Source of the DNA: Fodinicola acaciae
GTDB lineage: Bacteria > Actinomycetota > Actinomycetes > Mycobacteriales > HKI-0501
Length of the DNA: 64,000 bases
Assembly (NCBI RefSeq): GCF_010993745.1
Contig: NZ_WOTN01000001.1
Location: forward strand, 1,243,235-1,307,234
Direction: 5' to 3'
Below the pieces are notes generated by a model. That model worked only from the letters and a program-made list of their open reading frames with translations, searched no databases and was not told the origin of the DNA. The first letter of the stretch is position 1; every line of letters starts with the position of its first letter. Below, one piece after another: positions 61,189 to 64,000 of this stretch. The translations under genes and the position numbers were made by a program.

Positions 61189-61828
61189 CCCGGACAGCTA
61201 CGCGCGCGAGATCGCCGCCGAGTCGCTGGCCGCCGACGATCCGACCGGCTGGTTCGAGCGGCTGTACGCGGACGCCGCCGGCGGCACCGCCGTCGTGCCG
61301 TGGGACCGCGGCCAGCCCAACCGGTTTCTGGTGCCGTGGACGGAAAAGCGCTGGCTGCGCGGCGACGGCCGGACGGCGGTGGTGGTCGGCTGCGGGTTCG
61401 GCGCCGACGCCGAACACCTGGCCTCGCTGGGGTTCGAGACGACCGCCTTCGACATCGCGCCGACGGCCGTACGCGACGCCGCCGCGCGCCATCCGCGGTC
61501 CTCGGTCCGCTATCAGACCGCCGATCTGCTCGACCTGCCGCCGGGTTGGCGGTTCGACCTGGTGCTGGAGAGCATGACCGTGCAGTCGATGCCGCTGTCG
61601 TTGCGGGACAAAGCGATCGCCGGCGTACGGTCGCTGGTCGCGCCCGGCGGCACGCTGCTGGTGATCGCCGCCGGTCGCGAGGACGGCGAGCCGTTGGACG
61701 GTCCGCCGTGGCCGCTGACGCGCGCCGAGCTGGACGCCTTCGCGGTCGGCCTCTCCCCCGTCCGGATCGAGGAGATCCGCGAGCCGGACGTCTTGCGCTG
61801 GCGGGCGGAGTTCATCCGACCTGCGTGA
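61175..61828 (+). CDS. Class I SAM-dependent methyltransferase
   Basis: The 217-residue enzyme has motif I VVVGCGFGADAEHLA (about 69-83), motif II FDIAPTAV, motif III-like LLDLPPGWRFDLVLE and LVAPGGTLLVIAA. It resembles thiopurine-methyltransferase-like or TehB-like small methyltransferases (GTAVVPWDRGQPN at the N-terminus). It is probably co-expressed with the two regulators upstream. Its 3' end overlaps the convergent efflux gene by 17 bases. Confidence 0.87.
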   Translation: MTEPDPDSYAREIAAESLAADDPTGWFERLYADAAGGTAVVPWDRGQPNRFLVPWTEKRWLRGDGRTAVVVGCGFGADAEHLASLGFETTAFDIAPTAVRDAAARHPRSSVRYQTADLLDLPPGWRFDLVLESMTVQSMPLSLRDKAIAGVRSLVAPGGTLLVIAAGREDGEPLDGPPWPLTRAELDAFAVGLSPVRIEEIREPDVLRWRAEFIRPA

Positions 61829-63236
61829 ACAGGCTGGTGGCACGCTCGGCGGTGCCGCGGGCCCGACGACCGGTGCTGAGCAGGCCGAGCGCGACCACGC
61901 CGACGCCGAGCGCGCCGACCAGCCACCAGATGCCGGTGCTGGTCGGCTGACCCGGACCGGCGATCGTGCCGGCGATCGCGACGCCGAGGCTGGTGCCGGT
62001 CTGCCGGCCGACCGAGGCGAGTGAGCCGGCCACGCCGGCCATCGAACGCGGCATGCCGGAGATCGCGGTGGTGGTGATCGGCGGGTTCACCATCGCCAGA
62101 TACACACCGAAGAACACGAAAACCAGCAGCACGTAGGCCATCGGAGTCGCCGGTCCGAGCAGCAGCGAGCCGGCGCCGCCGAGTGCCAGCGCGGTGCCGG
62201 CGATGACCAGCGGCGGCCGCGGACCGTACACGCCGACCAGCCGGCCGGCGTAGGGCGCCGCGACGACGACCAGCAGACCGACCGGCAGCAGGCAGAGGCC
62301 GGCAGGCAGCGCGGCCAGACCGCGTACGTCCTGCAGATACTGCGGGACCACGAACAGAAACGCGCCGAAGCCGCAGAGTGCGAGCAGCGCGATCAGGATC
62401 GCCGAGCTGAACGGCACGCTGCGGAAAAGCCGCAGCTCCAGCAGCGGATCCTTGCGCCGCAGCTCGTACGCGACAAGTGCCACCGCTGCGAGCGCGGCGA
62501 CCACGAACAGGCCGATGATGACCGGTGAGGTCCAACCCCACGTACGCGACTCGATGATCGCGTAGACGAGGCTGCCGAGCAGCACGATCACCAGGAGCTG
62601 GCCGACCGGGTCGAAGCGGCGGCCGCGCGCCGCGCGTGACTCGGGGACGTACAAGGCGGTCAGCACGATCGCGGCGACCACGATCGGCACGTTGACCCAG
62701 AAGATCGCGTGCCAGCCGAAGCCGTCGACCAGTGCGCCGCCGAGAATCGGCCCCAGCGCGAGGGAAAGTCCGGTCATCGAGCCGAAGACACCGACGGCTT
62801 TGGCGCGCTCGGCCGGTTCTGGAAAGGCGGTGGCGATGATGGCCAGCGCGACCGGGTTGAGCATCGTGCCGCCGACCGCCTGGAGCGCTCGCGCGGCGAT
62901 CAGCCAGCCGATCGTCGGCGCGAGCGCGCACAACAACGAGCCGGCGCCGAAGATGGCGAGGCCGGTCTGGAAGGCGCGGCGGCGGCCGAACCGGTCGGCC
63001 GCCGAGCCGCCGGCCAGCAGCAGGCTGGCCAGCACCAGGGTGTACGCGTCGACGGTCCACTGCAGCTGGGATCCGGTGGCGTGCAGGTCATGATGGATGG
63101 CGGGCAGGGCGACGTTGATGATGGAGATGTCCATCACCACGACGACGATGCTGGCGCAGCAGATCGCCAGCACCAGCTGGCGATGCCGGCGGCTGAGCTC
63201 GCCGGACGCCGCTCGCGCTCGTAGGGAAGCTGTCAT
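61812..63236 (-). CDS. DHA2-family MFS drug efflux protein (14 TM, EmrB/QacA type)
   Basis: The 474-residue membrane protein has about 14 helices. The typical DHA2 motifs are SIINVALPAIHHDL near residue 40, LQWTVDAYTLVLASLLLAGGSAADRFGRRRAF (cited by motif A GGSAADRFGRRRAF), and GLSLALGPILGG in helix 5. It should export drugs against proton flow. It is divergent from a MerR gene with only 23 bases between starts, so they share a promoter zone. Confidence 0.92.
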   Translation of the reverse strand: MTASLRARAASGELSRRHRQLVLAICCASIVVVVMDISIINVALPAIHHDLHATGSQLQWTVDAYTLVLASLLLAGGSAADRFGRRRAFQTGLAIFGAGSLLCALAPTIGWLIAARALQAVGGTMLNPVALAIIATAFPEPAERAKAVGVFGSMTGLSLALGPILGGALVDGFGWHAIFWVNVPIVVAAIVLTALYVPESRAARGRRFDPVGQLLVIVLLGSLVYAIIESRTWGWTSPVIIGLFVVAALAAVALVAYELRRKDPLLELRLFRSVPFSSAILIALLALCGFGAFLFVVPQYLQDVRGLAALPAGLCLLPVGLLVVVAAPYAGRLVGVYGPRPPLVIAGTALALGGAGSLLLGPATPMAYVLLVFVFFGVYLAMVNPPITTTAISGMPRSMAGVAGSLASVGRQTGTSLGVAIAGTIAGPGQPTSTGIWWLVGALGVGVVALGLLSTGRRARGTAERATSLFTQVG

Positions 63237-63246
63237 GTCGCGACGC

Positions 63247-63252
63247 TAGAAT
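63247..63252 (+). promoter_or_regulatory. -10 box of the MerR gene (leaderless)
   Basis: TAGAAT lies seven bases before the GTG at 63260, so a leaderless transcript is likely. The same 23-base space holds the start region of the divergent efflux gene. Confidence 0.5.
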
Positions 63253-63259
63253 TGAGAGC

Positions 63260-63697
63260 GTGCTCGAAGTCAACCAGCGAGCCGAAGCGGCGGCGATCCC
63301 ACCTGAGGGGCTGACCATCGCTGACGCCGCCTACCGCACCGGCGTCAGCGTCCACACGCTCCGCTACTACGAGCGTGCCGGCCTGGTGGTGTCCGCGGTC
63401 GACCGCACGAGCAGCGGCCGCCGCCGCTATCACCGGCTGGACCTGGCCTGGATCCGGATCTGCACGAAGCTGCGCGACACCGGCATGCCGATCCGGACGA
63501 TCCGCCGTTACGCGCAACTGTGTGCCGCCGGTCCCGGCAACGAGGCCGAGCGGCTGGAGCTGCTGGAGGCGCACCGCGCCGAGGTGGTGGCGAGGCTCGC
63601 CGAGGTGCGGGAAAACCTGCGGACCATCGACCGGAAGATCAACACCTACCGGGACAGCCTGGCGGCCGGCGAGGCGGACCAGCTCTGGATGCGCTAG
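63260..63697 (+). CDS. MerR-family regulator
   Basis: The 145-residue protein has the MerR HTH at about 17-85 ([47 protein letters not shown]) and a coiled-coil dimer helix (about 98-135). No Cys is in the effector region, so a small-molecule ligand is more likely than a metal. It is divergent from the efflux gene, the classical layout for drug-inducible MerR control. Confidence 0.9.
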   Translation: MLEVNQRAEAAAIPPEGLTIADAAYRTGVSVHTLRYYERAGLVVSAVDRTSSGRRRYHRLDLAWIRICTKLRDTGMPIRTIRRYAQLCAAGPGNEAERLELLEAHRAEVVARLAEVRENLRTIDRKINTYRDSLAAGEADQLWMR

Positions 63698-63714
63698 CAG
63701 CTAGGGTCGTGGTC

Positions 63715-64000
63715 ATGCCGGACACGCAGTACGAAGACCTGCTCCGCCACGTCCTGGACAGCGGAGCGCGCAAGGCGGATCGCACCGGCACCGGCACCAG
63801 GTCGATCTTCGGTCACCAGCTGCGCTATCGGCTGTCCGACGGTTTTCCGTTGATCACCACGAAAAAGGTGCACTTCCGGTCGATCGCGTACGAGCTGCTG
63901 TGGTTCCTGCGCGGCGACGGCAACGTCACGTGGCTGCAGGACAACGGCGTGACGATCTGGGACGAGTGGGCCGCGCCAGATGGTGATCTCGGACCGGTCT
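63715..64000 (+). CDS. thyA: Thymidylate synthase, 5' part (cut by window end)
   Basis: The visible 95 residues begin [20 protein letters not shown] and include [41 protein letters not shown] and WDEWA, all ThyA features (dUMP phosphate-binding R in DRTGTGT). The catalytic Cys would lie beyond the window. ThyA converts dUMP to dTMP with methylene-tetrahydrofolate. TAGGGT (63702-63707) stands seven bases before the ATG, so it is probably leaderless. Confidence 0.93.
   Translation, partial: MPDTQYEDLLRHVLDSGARKADRTGTGTRSIFGHQLRYRLSDGFPLITTKKVHFRSIAYELLWFLRGDGNVTWLQDNGVTIWDEWAAPDGDLGPV

Overview
The window is chromosomal DNA of a high-GC actinobacterium. Coding is dense, with G/C in most third positions, frequent GTG starts and many start codons lying 6-7 bases behind a TANNNT box (leaderless transcripts). 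It encodes F420-type LLM oxidoreductases, DUF664/DinB proteins of the kind tied to mycothiol chemistry, and a DUF5999 protein. The first 12.8 kb keep the gene order of Mycobacterium tuberculosis Rv1822-Rv1832. The genus cannot be named from sequence alone. No rRNA, tRNA, CRISPR array, transposase or phage gene was seen.

Region 1 (1-12.8 kb) is the conserved cell-envelope/glycine-cleavage block: pgsA-type phosphatidyltransferase, DUF881, sbp, DUF881, gcvH, garA-like FHA protein, ftsR-like MerR, bifunctional nuclease, McdR-like MerR, and then gcvP behind a tandem glycine riboswitch. Between the second MerR gene and gcvP sit four extra genes. One is a short threonyl-tRNA synthetase paralogue without editing domains. 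It is preceded by a leaderless 16-residue leader peptide with three consecutive Thr codons and an intrinsic terminator, so it looks like a threonine-responsive attenuator. The others are an Lrp/AsnC regulator, an LLM oxidoreductase and a cytidine-deaminase-fold protein.

Region 2 (12.8-31.7 kb) holds a RibD/DHFR-like reductase, a LuxR regulator, a DUF5999 protein, a TetR/FAD-monooxygenase pair with a clear operator, a membrane-anchored VWA protein, a flavin reductase and TerD. It continues with MarR, a class V aminotransferase, a TetR-controlled operon (quinone oxidoreductase, LLM, aminotransferase), and a DUF1800-DUF1501 pair overlapping a two-component system. It ends with an SDR-TetR pair.

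Region 3 (31.7-49.7 kb) is mostly small catabolic or detoxification genes, each beside its own regulator. They include a Baeyer-Villiger-type monooxygenase, two MFS/EamA transporters, esterases, another FAD monooxygenase, a secreted nuclease/phosphatase-fold protein and SDRs. VOC and DinB proteins, HxlR, a GH13 amylase and a nucleotidyltransferase-LRR gene pair complete it.

Region 4 (49.6-64 kb) has an AAA ATPase, a CatB-like acetyltransferase and an Rrf2 regulator with a carboxymuconolactone-decarboxylase-like gene. An SDR with a 19-bp-spacer MerR promoter follows, then a tyrosine phosphatase and a TetM/Otr(A)-like ribosome-protection GTPase. Next come LysR, MarR and HxlR/TetR units, a drug-efflux MFS gene divergent from MerR, and the 5' end of thyA.

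Two kinds of dispersed non-coding repeat stand out: a long imperfect inverted repeat (20.2 kb and 45.8 kb) and a 15-mer found in terminator-like sites at 20.7, 41.6 and 49.7 kb.
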